A DNA stretch of 64,000 nucleotides, from positions 59,377-123,376 of the forward strand of contig SVMI01000007.1 of NCBI GenBank assembly GCA_015067495.1, in the 5' to 3' direction. Positions 1 through 8,040 of this stretch are shown here, piece after piece. Origin of the DNA: Oscillospiraceae bacterium. Its GTDB lineage: Bacteria > Bacillota > Clostridia > Oscillospirales > Oscillospiraceae. A model generated the notes under the pieces. The model was not told where the DNA came from and searched no databases. It saw only the letters and a program-made list of their open reading frames with translations. Position 1 is the first letter of the stretch. Each line of letters starts with the position of its first letter. Position numbers and translations under genes: made by a program.

Positions 1-2
1 AG

Positions 3-1382
3 GATCGGGATCAGGTCACCCAGATCCCCGAGGACGTCAAGGAAAAGCTGCTGCGCTTCGGCCGTGCCGCTGTTGCTGTTGCTACCATGCGTGGCAAGTC
101 CTACCTGCAGATCGGCTCTCAGTGCATGGGTATCGCCGGCTCGATCATGGATCAGAGCATGATGGAAGAGTACTTCGGCATGCGTGTTGAGTCCGTGGAC
201 GAGGTCGAGATCCTGCGCCGTATGGAAGAAGGCATCTACGACGAAGAAGCATTCCAGAAGGCTCTGGCATGGACCAAGGAGCACTGCAAGGAAGGCCGCG
301 ACGATAACCCCGAGGAAGTCGATTTCCTGGGCGAAAAGGTTCGCATCAAGTTCACCCCCGAGGAAAAGGAAAAGCAGTGGGAGTTCACTGTTAAGATGTA
401 CTGCATCATCAAGGATCTGATGGCGGGCAACCCCAACCTCTCCGACAAGTTCGAGGAAGAGAAGGTCGGTCACAATGCCATCGCCGGCGGCTTCCAGGGT
501 CAGCGTCAGTGGACTGACCATTGGCCCAACTGTGACTACCCCGAAGCTCTGCTCAGCTCCACCTTCGACTACGAAGGTGCCCGCGAGCCCTACACCCTCG
601 CCACTGAGAACGACATTCTCAACGGCATGGGCATGCTGATGATGCGTCTGCTGACCCACCGGGCACAGATCTTCGCCGATGTCCGTACTTACTGGTCCGG
701 CGAGGCTACCGAGCGCGTCACCGGCTACAAGCTCACCGGCAAGGCTGCTGAAAGCAACGGTATCATCCACCTGCTCAACTCCGGCGCTGCCTGTCTGGAT
801 GCTTCCGGCGTCTGCACCGACGAGAACGGCAACGCCATCATGAAGAAGTGGTGGGAAGTCACCGATGAGGACATCAAGAAGATGACCGACGCCACCGTAT
901 GGTGCGAAGCAGGTCAGGACAACTTCCGCGGCGGCGGTTTCTCCAGCCACTACACCACCAAGGCCGAAATGCCCTGCACCATGATCCGTCTGAACCTCGT
1001 CAAGGGTCTGGGTCCCGTGCTGCAGATCGCAGAAGGCTGGACCGTCAACCTGCCCGATGATGTTTCCGACACCCTGATGGAGCGCACCAACCCCACCTGG
1101 CCCTGCACTTGGTTCGCACCCCGCTGCGACGGCAAGGAAGGCTCCCCCTTTAAGACCGCTTACGAGGTCATGATGAACTGGGGCGCAAACCACGGTGCGA
1201 TCTCCTACGGTCACATCGGTGCTGATCTGATCACCATGTGTTCCATGCTGCGCATCCCCGTTTGCATGCACAACGTTCCCGAGGACGATATCTACCGTCC
1301 CGCCTGCTGGAACGCATTCGGCATGGACAAGGAAGGTCAGGACTACCGCGCCTGCGCCACCTACGGTCCTCTGTACAAGTAA
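3..1382 (+). CDS. fucI: L-fucose isomerase, C-terminal part (5' end outside window)
   Basis: Frame is open from base 3 (DRDQVTQIPEDVKEKLLRFGRAAVAVATMRGKSYLQIGSQCMGIAGS...), so the ORF-track ATG at 87 is internal; sequence recognisable as the L-fucose isomerase family; fucU follows. Confidence 0.93.
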   Translation, partial: DRDQVTQIPEDVKEKLLRFGRAAVAVATMRGKSYLQIGSQCMGIAGSIMDQSMMEEYFGMRVESVDEVEILRRMEEGIYDEEAFQKALAWTKEHCKEGRDDNPEEVDFLGEKVRIKFTPEEKEKQWEFTVKMYCIIKDLMAGNPNLSDKFEEEKVGHNAIAGGFQGQRQWTDHWPNCDYPEALLSSTFDYEGAREPYTLATENDILNGMGMLMMRLLTHRAQIFADVRTYWSGEATERVTGYKLTGKAAESNGIIHLLNSGAACLDASGVCTDENGNAIMKKWWEVTDEDIKKMTDATVWCEAGQDNFRGGGFSSHYTTKAEMPCTMIRLNLVKGLGPVLQIAEGWTVNLPDDVSDTLMERTNPTWPCTWFAPRCDGKEGSPFKTAYEVMMNWGANHGAISYGHIGADLITMCSMLRIPVCMHNVPEDDIYRPACWNAFGMDKEGQDYRACATYGPLYK

Positions 1383-1396
1383 TTCTCAAAGCAATT

Positions 1397-1424
1397 AAAG
1401 TGGCGGTCCTCGGACCGCCACTTT
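1397..1424 (+). terminator. Intercistronic hairpin between fucI and fucU
   Basis: Perfect 13-bp arms AAAGTGGCGGTCC/GGACCGCCACTTT; no long T-tract, so may be a partial terminator or mRNA-stability hairpin. Confidence 0.6.
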
Positions 1425-1450
1425 CACTAAAAATCAGGAGGTAATCTCTT

Positions 1451-1897
1451 ATGCTGAAAAACATCCCCTCGATCCTCTCCCCCGAGCTTTTGAAGGTTCT
1501 TGCCGAGATGGGTCACTCAGACCGCATCTGCATCAGTGACGGAAACTTCCCCGGTGCAGCCATGGCAAAGGCAAAGAATGCCGTTTTTCTCCGGGCTGAC
1601 GGTCACGGCGTTCCCGAACTGCTGGAAGCAATCTTGCAGGTGATCCCCACCGACACTTATGTAGAGAAGCCCGTCATTTTGATGGAAAAGATGGAGTGCG
1701 ACAAGGACATGGACATTCCCATCTGGGAAACCTACAAGCAGATCGTCGCCAAGTACGATGACCGCGGTGCAGCTGCTGTGGGCAACATCGACCGCTTCAA
1801 GTTCTACGAGGAAGCAAAGGACTGCTACTGCATCATTCAGACCGGTGAATCTGCCGTCTATGCCAACGTGATCGTCCAGAAGGGCGTTATCAAGTAA
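1451..1897 (+). CDS. fucU: L-fucose mutarotase (RbsD/FucU family)
   Basis: MLKNIPSILSPELLKVLAEMGHSDRICISDGNFPGA...: RbsD/FucU signature; adjacent to fucI; RBS aggaggtaatctctt. Confidence 0.92.
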   Translation: MLKNIPSILSPELLKVLAEMGHSDRICISDGNFPGAAMAKAKNAVFLRADGHGVPELLEAILQVIPTDTYVEKPVILMEKMECDKDMDIPIWETYKQIVAKYDDRGAAAVGNIDRFKFYEEAKDCYCIIQTGESAVYANVIVQKGVIK

Positions 1898-1898
1898 G

Positions 1899-2825
1899 AT
1901 GGACAAGGTAATCACCGTCATCCAAACCGTATTGCCGGTTTTTCTGGCACTGGGACTGGGCATGCTCTGCCGCAGCCGGAATTTCCTCAGCCGTGAGGGC
2001 GTGGATGCACTGAAAAAGGTGGTCATCAATCTGACGCTCCCCTTTGTGCTGTTGAACGCCTTCGCAACTGCGGAATACTCTGCCGCCGCGCTGATCCTGC
2101 CCGCACTGATGTTTGTGATCTGCACCCTTGCACTGGGACTTGGCTTCCTCGGTGTTCGGATCTTTCGAATCAAGGGGCGGCTGCCCGTCTTCCTGATGTC
2201 CGGCTTTGAAGCCGGTATGCTGGGCTACGCCCTGTTTGTACTGCTGTTTCCGAATGTCAGTGTTTCCGCCTTTGCACTGCCGGACATCGGACAGACGCTT
2301 TTCGTGTTCACGCTGTACAAAATTCTCCTCTCCGGCAAGACGGACTGGAAAGCCATCGGCAAGGACATGGCGACTACCCCCATCCTTTGGGCAGTTGCGG
2401 CAGGCGTTCTGATCGGTGCTACCGGGCTTTACGGACTTTTAGAGCAATGGGGTGTTGCCGGCATCTTAAATGCCAGCACTGACTTCCTGTCCGCTCCCAC
2501 CGGCATGATCATTCTGCTGACTGTCGGCTACGATCTGGTCATCAAAGAGATCCCATGGAAGAAGACAGCCGGCTTTATTGTCATGCGCCTTGTGATCATG
2601 GCGATCTGCTATGGGGTTGCCGTATTGCTGAACAGAGATCTGTTGGACAATGTGCTCTTCGAGGGTGCGATGCTCCTGATGCTGATTCTTCCGCCGCCCT
2701 ACGTCATCCCCGTCTTTGCAGACGAGCCGGACGAGCGGGTACAGATCTCCTCTGCTCTGTCCGCCATGACGCTTGTAACCATCGTGCTGTTTGCACTTCT
2801 TTCCGTGTTTATCGGTATGCAATAA
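1899..2825 (+). CDS. AEC (auxin efflux carrier) family transporter
   Basis: About 10 hydrophobic segments, N-terminal VIQTVLPVFLALGLGMLCRSRNFLSREGVDALKKVVINLTLPF typical of AEC permeases. Confidence 0.85.
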   Translation: MDKVITVIQTVLPVFLALGLGMLCRSRNFLSREGVDALKKVVINLTLPFVLLNAFATAEYSAAALILPALMFVICTLALGLGFLGVRIFRIKGRLPVFLMSGFEAGMLGYALFVLLFPNVSVSAFALPDIGQTLFVFTLYKILLSGKTDWKAIGKDMATTPILWAVAAGVLIGATGLYGLLEQWGVAGILNASTDFLSAPTGMIILLTVGYDLVIKEIPWKKTAGFIVMRLVIMAICYGVAVLLNRDLLDNVLFEGAMLLMLILPPPYVIPVFADEPDERVQISSALSAMTLVTIVLFALLSVFIGMQ

Positions 2826-2827
2826 CA

Positions 2828-2860
2828 AAAGAACGCAGGATGATTCCTGCGTTCTTTTTA
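2828..2860. terminator. Bidirectional intrinsic terminator
   Basis: AAAGAACGCAGGA-TGAT-TCCTGCGTTCTTT followed by T-tract, between convergent genes. Confidence 0.85.
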
Positions 2861-3433
2861 TAGCATCAGCTCATAGTTGTCCCTGATAAAGCTCCACCCA
2901 TCACAGCAGAATCGATCCCGATCCATGCCCTGCTCCAGCCGGCGGATCTCCATCACCGTATCCGTCACCGTTACAAGCAAGCGGTGCGTTTCCTTCTCCA
3001 CCAAATAGAACGCCTTGTCCGTTTGATGGGGCGCATCCAACCCCTTACCGCACTCAGGCAGATAGGCTGCGCATGCTTGCAAGCCGTTCCGATCCTGCTG
3101 TGCGAAAAGGGGATATATTTTGGCATCTGCAAATTTCTCCCGCACAAGCCGGTCCTTTTTTACTTTCTTACAACCGCGACCGTAGTTTGCAAGGCAATAT
3201 TCCTCCCGGATCACCGAATCCTGTGTCGGTTCCTCCTCATCAAGCAGATGGTCTACACTGACACCCAGCAAACGTGCCAGTATTTTCAAATTTCCCACGT
3301 CCGGCAAGCCCTTGTCCGTTTCCCATTTTGCAATCGCGGAACGGGAAACCGCAAGCTTATCTGCCAGCTGCTGTTGTGACAAGCCGCAATTTCCTCTGGC
3401 TTGTCTGATCTTTTCCCCCAGTGTCAAGCGCAC
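2858..3433 (-). CDS. XRE-family helix-turn-helix regulator
   Basis: LGEKIRQARGNCGLSQQQLADKLAVSRSAIAKWETDKGLPDVGNL HTH_3; GTG at 3433 abuts GGAGG, so TTG at 3427 is the more likely start. Confidence 0.88.
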   Translation of the reverse strand: MRLTLGEKIRQARGNCGLSQQQLADKLAVSRSAIAKWETDKGLPDVGNLKILARLLGVSVDHLLDEEEPTQDSVIREEYCLANYGRGCKKVKKDRLVREKFADAKIYPLFAQQDRNGLQACAAYLPECGKGLDAPHQTDKAFYLVEKETHRLLVTVTDTVMEIRRLEQGMDRDRFCCDGWSFIRDNYELML

Positions 3434-3509
3434 ACCTCCATCCGATAGTGGTTTTTTACCATCTTACACGAATTTCCCGCGATTATCAAGAAAGGATCTG
3501 AAGAATTCT

Positions 3510-3524
3510 GTTACGAACCGTAAC
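3510..3524. promoter_or_regulatory. Candidate operator GTTACG-AAC-CGTAAC
   Basis: Perfect 6-bp inverted repeat, 15 bp upstream of the -35 of the ABC exporter promoter, in the XRE/ABC intergenic region. Confidence 0.5.
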
Positions 3525-3539
3525 GGCACGAAAAACTGC

Positions 3540-3568
3540 TTGACAGTGTGTCTCCCCGGTGCTATGAT
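3540..3568 (+). promoter_or_regulatory. Sigma-A promoter TTGACA-17-TATGAT
   Basis: TTGACA 3540-3545 and TATGAT 3563-3568, 17-bp spacer, directly upstream of leader ORF and exporter. Confidence 0.8.
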
Positions 3569-3602
3569 ACTGGTAAATTATGAAAGAAAGGAGCAATCAG
3601 AT

Positions 3603-3662
3603 ATGTTGATGAACGTTAAGGTTATTCATAACGGAAGGTTTGCTCCTTTGCTGTCAGCTTAG
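3603..3662 (+). CDS. Putative 19-aa leader peptide MLMNVKVIHNGRFAPLLSA
   Basis: Strong RBS AAAGGAG about 10 nt upstream; lies between a sigma-A promoter and an intrinsic terminator preceding an ABC exporter operon. Confidence 0.6.
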   Translation: MLMNVKVIHNGRFAPLLSA

Positions 3663-3690
3663 GTCTACGGACTCACTCTGCTGATCTTAC

Positions 3691-3723
3691 AAGGGTGCAG
3701 GCTTCCGCCTGCGCCCTTTTTTT
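3691..3723 (+). terminator. Candidate attenuator terminator upstream of ABC exporter
   Basis: GGGTGCAGGC-TTCC-GCCTGCGCCC + TTTTTTT, between leader ORF and exporter start at 3765. Confidence 0.8.
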
Positions 3724-3764
3724 ATGCCACAGGGCGCTCTATCCCATCAGAAACGGAGAAAACT

Positions 3765-5591
3765 ATGAAAACGAAGCAATCCGAAACCAATAAAAAGCAA
3801 ACAGCCGCGCTCCTCTGGCACTTTCTGAAGGGCGCAAAGCGTTATTTCCTTGTTGCCATTCTTGCCGCCGCTGTCACAGCCTTGGCAGATATGCTGCAGC
3901 CGCAGATCATCCGCGCCGCCATTGACTGCGCCTTGGGCGGTGAAGAGGGCGATTTCCCCACTTTCGTCATGGAGCTGGTTGACCGCGTGGGTGGCTTTCC
4001 ATATCTGGGCAAGCATCTTTGGATCATGGCATTGGCAGTGCTGGCAGTGGCACTGGTGCAGGTTTTGTCTCAGTACGCCTTCCGTGTTTGCAACACCAAG
4101 GCATCGGAGACGCTTGTCAAGACCATGCGCGACCGGCTCTTCTCCCACATCCAGCACCTTCCCTTCTCGTGGCATATGAAAAACCGCACCGGCGATATCA
4201 TCCAGCGCTGCACCTCGGACATTGACACCACCAAAAACTTTCTTTCCGAGCAGCTGACCTCCATCTTTCGGATCTCTTTGCTGCTGATCTTATCGATCAC
4301 CTTCATGTGTTCGATGCATCCGATACTCACGCTGATCGCGCTGATCCCCACCCCGGTCATCATCCTCTACTCTTTCCATTTCCACAGAAAGGTTCACGAC
4401 GGCTTTGAGGAATGCGACGAAAACGAGGGCAAGCTCTCCGCGATGGCGCAGGAAAACCTCACCGGCGTCCGGGTTGTGCGCGCCTTTGGTCAGGAACGCG
4501 CCGAGATCGATAAATTTCAAAAGCAAAATCAACGCTACACCAAGCTGTGGGAGGACATGGGCAAGACGCTCTCCCGCTTCTGGAGTACCTCCGACGTCTT
4601 GTCCGGCATTCAGGTCATGCTGGTCGTGATTTTCGGTGCCTATTTTTGCATCAGCGGCAGTCTGCACAGCGGTGAATATATCGCCTTCATCTCCTACAAC
4701 TCCATGATGGTATGGCCCATCCGGCAGCTGGGACGCATGATCTCGGAGCTGAGCAAGGCGGGCGTTTCCATTGATCGCGTGGCATACATCATGCACGCCC
4801 CCACCGAGCAGGACGATCCTGAAGCGATCGATGCTCCGATGGACGGCGATATTTGCTTTGAGCATGTCAGCTTCGCTTACGAGAATGGTCCGCAGATCCT
4901 GCACGACATCCATTTCACCATGAAGGCAGGAACCACCCTTGGCATTTTGGGCGGTACCGGCAGCGGAAAATCGACTCTGATGCTGTTGCTGGACAAGCTG
5001 TACCCACTGGACGAAAGCTGCGGGCGCATCACCATCGGCGGAACAGACATCCGCAAGATCCGCACCGAGCATCTGCGCCGCAACATCGGCATGGTGCTGC
5101 AGGAGCCCTATCTGTTCTCCCGAACCATTGCGGAGAATATCGGTATCGCCGCTTCTGCGCCGGACATGCAGGCGATCCGCTCCGCAGCAGAGGCAGCGGC
5201 ACTGGACAGTGCTATCCGATCCTTTGCATTCGGGTATGATACTATGGTGGGCGAGCGTGGCGTTACGCTGTCAGGCGGTCAAAAGCAGCGAGCCGCGATC
5301 GCGCGTATGCTGGTCAATGAAACACCGATCATGATCTTTGATGACTCTCTGTCTGCCGTGGACACCGAGACCGATGCAAAGATCCGCAGTGCCATTGAAA
5401 AGCGCTTTGGGACAGCAAGTGTCATCCTGATCTCTCATCGGATCACGACACTGTCCGCAGCGGATAAGATCATCGTGCTTGACCGCGGACGCATCGTAGA
5501 AGAAGGTACCCATGATACCCTTAAGTCCGCAGGCGGCATCTATCAGAAAATTTATGAAACCCAAAGCGGTACGCAGGAGGTGACAGCCTAA
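3765..5591 (+). CDS. Heterodimeric multidrug-type ABC exporter subunit (degenerate Walker B)
   Basis: TMD + NBD; Walker A GGTGSGKST, signature LSGGQKQR, Walker B IMIFDDSLSAVD (Asp replaces catalytic Glu). Confidence 0.93.
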   Translation: MKTKQSETNKKQTAALLWHFLKGAKRYFLVAILAAAVTALADMLQPQIIRAAIDCALGGEEGDFPTFVMELVDRVGGFPYLGKHLWIMALAVLAVALVQVLSQYAFRVCNTKASETLVKTMRDRLFSHIQHLPFSWHMKNRTGDIIQRCTSDIDTTKNFLSEQLTSIFRISLLLILSITFMCSMHPILTLIALIPTPVIILYSFHFHRKVHDGFEECDENEGKLSAMAQENLTGVRVVRAFGQERAEIDKFQKQNQRYTKLWEDMGKTLSRFWSTSDVLSGIQVMLVVIFGAYFCISGSLHSGEYIAFISYNSMMVWPIRQLGRMISELSKAGVSIDRVAYIMHAPTEQDDPEAIDAPMDGDICFEHVSFAYENGPQILHDIHFTMKAGTTLGILGGTGSGKSTLMLLLDKLYPLDESCGRITIGGTDIRKIRTEHLRRNIGMVLQEPYLFSRTIAENIGIAASAPDMQAIRSAAEAAALDSAIRSFAFGYDTMVGERGVTLSGGQKQRAAIARMLVNETPIMIFDDSLSAVDTETDAKIRSAIEKRFGTASVILISHRITTLSAADKIIVLDRGRIVEEGTHDTLKSAGGIYQKIYETQSGTQEVTA

Positions 5592-7396
5592 TGCAACAGC
5601 AAAAAACGACCCATTTGAAATATTTCGGCATTCCCCGCATTCTCCCCTACCTTTCAAGCCTTAAAAAGATCATTCTTGCCATGGTGTTTTTCGGACTGCT
5701 TGGCAGTCTGACTGACATCATTTTGCCGTTGTTTCAACGCTATGCGCTGGATCACTATGTGGGGTTGGGCGTCCTTGACACCATCGTCCCCTTTGTTATT
5801 CTGTATATCCTCACCATTGTGATCGCCGCCGTTGCCAACTACATTGCCTGCGCCTTGGCGATCTCCGTAGAAATGCGCGCCAACCGGGATTTGCGGCAGC
5901 GGGGCTTTGAGCATCTGCAGACATTGTCGTTCTCCTATTTCAATCAAAACAGTGTCGGCTACATCCATGCGCGGCTTATGAGTGATACCTCCCGCATCGG
6001 CAGTCTGGTATCCTGGACGCTGGTAGACTGTGTGTGGAGATTAAGCTATCTGATCGGTGCCATTGCCGTGATGCTGGTGCTGAACGCCAAGCTGGCAGCA
6101 ATGGTTCTGTCCATTCTGCCCCTGCTTCTGTTGCTCTATTCCGTTTTTCAGAAGAAGCTGATCCGCGTCAACCGTGAGGTGCGGGAGATCAACTCCCAGA
6201 TCACCGGCAATTTCAACGAGGGTATCACCGGCGCCAAAACCATCAAATCCATGGCGATCGAAGAAAAAATGGAGGATCGCTTCAAGGACGGCACCCATTC
6301 CATGCGTAAAAAGAGCGTGCAGGCATCCCGGCTGAGAGGTTTGTTCGCAGGCACAATGAATCTTGCCTCCAGCATTGCCCTTGCCATCGTTCTGTGGAAG
6401 GGTGGCTACATCGCAACAGAAGAACTGGGAACCTTCTCCGTCTTTATGTCCTATGCCCAAGGCATGATGGAGCCGCTTCGCTGGTTGGTGGATATTTTAT
6501 CCGACCTTGTCACCACGCAGGTCAACATCGAACGCTTCACCAACCTGCTGGCGGTAAAGTCCGATGTCACCGACACGCCGGAGGTGATCGAAAAGTACGG
6601 CGATATTCTAAATCCCAAGCGGGAGAACTGGGAGGAATTGCGGGGCGATATTGAGTTTCGTGATGTTACCTTCCAATATCCCGACGGTGAGGAGACGGTG
6701 CTGGAACACTTCTCTCTGAAGATCCCCTTCGGCTCTCACCTTGCCATCGTGGGTGAAACCGGCGCCGGAAAATCCACACTGGTCAACTTGGTCTGTCGCT
6801 TTTACGAGCCGATCCAAGGTCAGGTGCTGATCGATGGGCGGGATGCCCGTGAAAGAAGTCAGCTTTGGCTGCACGATTCTATCGGCTACGTACTCCAGAC
6901 ACCCCATCTGTTTTCCGGCACGATCCGTGAAAATCTGCTGATGGGCAACCCGGATGCAACCGACGAGCAGATCTGGCATGCCATCCACGCCGTGTCCGCA
7001 GGAGATATCATCGCCCATCTGGAGCATGGTCTGGACACGGATGTTGGTGAGGGCGGTGACCTGCTCTCCACCGGCGAAAAACAGCTGATCTCCTTCGCCC
7101 GTGCCGTGCTGGCTGACCCAAAGATCCTCATACTGGACGAAGCCACCGCCTCCGTGGACACGCTGACAGAAGCCAAGATCCAAGCAGCGCTGGAATCCGT
7201 CACTGCAGGACGCACCTGCCTTATGATCGCCCACCGTCTTTCCACAGTGCGCAACGCGGATATGATTCTCGTTGTCAGGAACGGACGGATCGTCGAGCAG
7301 GGTAAGCACAGCGATCTGCTGAAGCACCGCGGATACTATTACGAACTCTACACCCGCCAGTACGAGGACGAAGCCACCGCCAAGCTCCTTACATAA
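5591..7396 (+). CDS. Heterodimeric multidrug-type ABC exporter subunit (canonical Walker B, atypical signature)
   Basis: Walker A GETGAGKST, signature LSTGEKQL (atypical), Walker B ILILDEATASVD; stop/start overlap with preceding gene. Confidence 0.93.
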   Translation: MQQQKTTHLKYFGIPRILPYLSSLKKIILAMVFFGLLGSLTDIILPLFQRYALDHYVGLGVLDTIVPFVILYILTIVIAAVANYIACALAISVEMRANRDLRQRGFEHLQTLSFSYFNQNSVGYIHARLMSDTSRIGSLVSWTLVDCVWRLSYLIGAIAVMLVLNAKLAAMVLSILPLLLLLYSVFQKKLIRVNREVREINSQITGNFNEGITGAKTIKSMAIEEKMEDRFKDGTHSMRKKSVQASRLRGLFAGTMNLASSIALAIVLWKGGYIATEELGTFSVFMSYAQGMMEPLRWLVDILSDLVTTQVNIERFTNLLAVKSDVTDTPEVIEKYGDILNPKRENWEELRGDIEFRDVTFQYPDGEETVLEHFSLKIPFGSHLAIVGETGAGKSTLVNLVCRFYEPIQGQVLIDGRDARERSQLWLHDSIGYVLQTPHLFSGTIRENLLMGNPDATDEQIWHAIHAVSAGDIIAHLEHGLDTDVGEGGDLLSTGEKQLISFARAVLADPKILILDEATASVDTLTEAKIQAALESVTAGRTCLMIAHRLSTVRNADMILVVRNGRIVEQGKHSDLLKHRGYYYELYTRQYEDEATAKLLT

Positions 7397-7400
7397 AAGC

Positions 7401-7434
7401 GATGCCCATCGGAAACACCGATGGGCATCCTTTT
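7401..7434. terminator. Intrinsic terminator between convergent genes
   Basis: GATGCCCATCGG-AAACA-CCGATGGGCATC then CTTTT. Confidence 0.8.
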
Positions 7435-7438
7435 GTTG

Positions 7439-8023
7439 TTACTTTTTCGTCAACTGTGCGCCGTTGGCGCTTGCTGTGACCGCATCGTTGCTCCATGCCT
7501 CCACAGCTTTCACCGTCGCCTGCACCGCCGTCGCCACGATCTCAACGGACAAATGGGCGTTTTCAGGCACATCGGCGTCCGGCAGCATCTGGCAGGACGT
7601 GATCAGCACATCCGTATACTCCCACGGCTCCAGTGCCTCAGAGAAGTACCACGCGCCGTCGGCGAAGAACCAATCTGTCCCCGTCGCCAGCTGCAAAGAG
7701 TAGTCTGTCCCCTCCACAGGCGTCCGGGCATGTACCGCACCGTCCTCGCCCTTCCAGTTGATGACGATGGTCGCGCGGATATAAGCCGTCACATCGCCGG
7801 TATTGCGGACACGCACATTACTTTTGGAAGTGGCTTCCGTTTGGGCATTTCCGCTTCCGATGTAGCCGTCCTCCGCAACTGTGCAGGCGACCCGGGCTGG
7901 CTTAAAGTGATTATCCACCCTGCTGCCCTCTGTAAAGAGGTAGGCGACCGTCGTGCCTACGGTGAGCGCGCCGATCAGGCACACGCAAACCAGAAGCACA
8001 AGGGGAATATTGCGTTTTCTCAC
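7439..8023 (-). CDS. SipW-dependent-type (TasA/camelysin-like) secreted protein
   Basis: N-terminus NIPLVLLVCVCLIGALTVGTTVAYLFTEGSRVDNHF; NTGDVTAYIRATI motif typical of the CalY/TasA group. Confidence 0.75.
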   Translation of the reverse strand: MRKRNIPLVLLVCVCLIGALTVGTTVAYLFTEGSRVDNHFKPARVACTVAEDGYIGSGNAQTEATSKSNVRVRNTGDVTAYIRATIVINWKGEDGAVHARTPVEGTDYSLQLATGTDWFFADGAWYFSEALEPWEYTDVLITSCQMLPDADVPENAHLSVEIVATAVQATVKAVEAWSNDAVTASANGAQLTKK

Positions 8024-8040
8024 CGTAGTTCACCGTCCTT

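Noticed and set aside
87-1382. fucI starting at the ATG at 87
   Set aside because: The reading frame is open to the window start and encodes conserved FucI sequence upstream, so the gene is truncated by the window.
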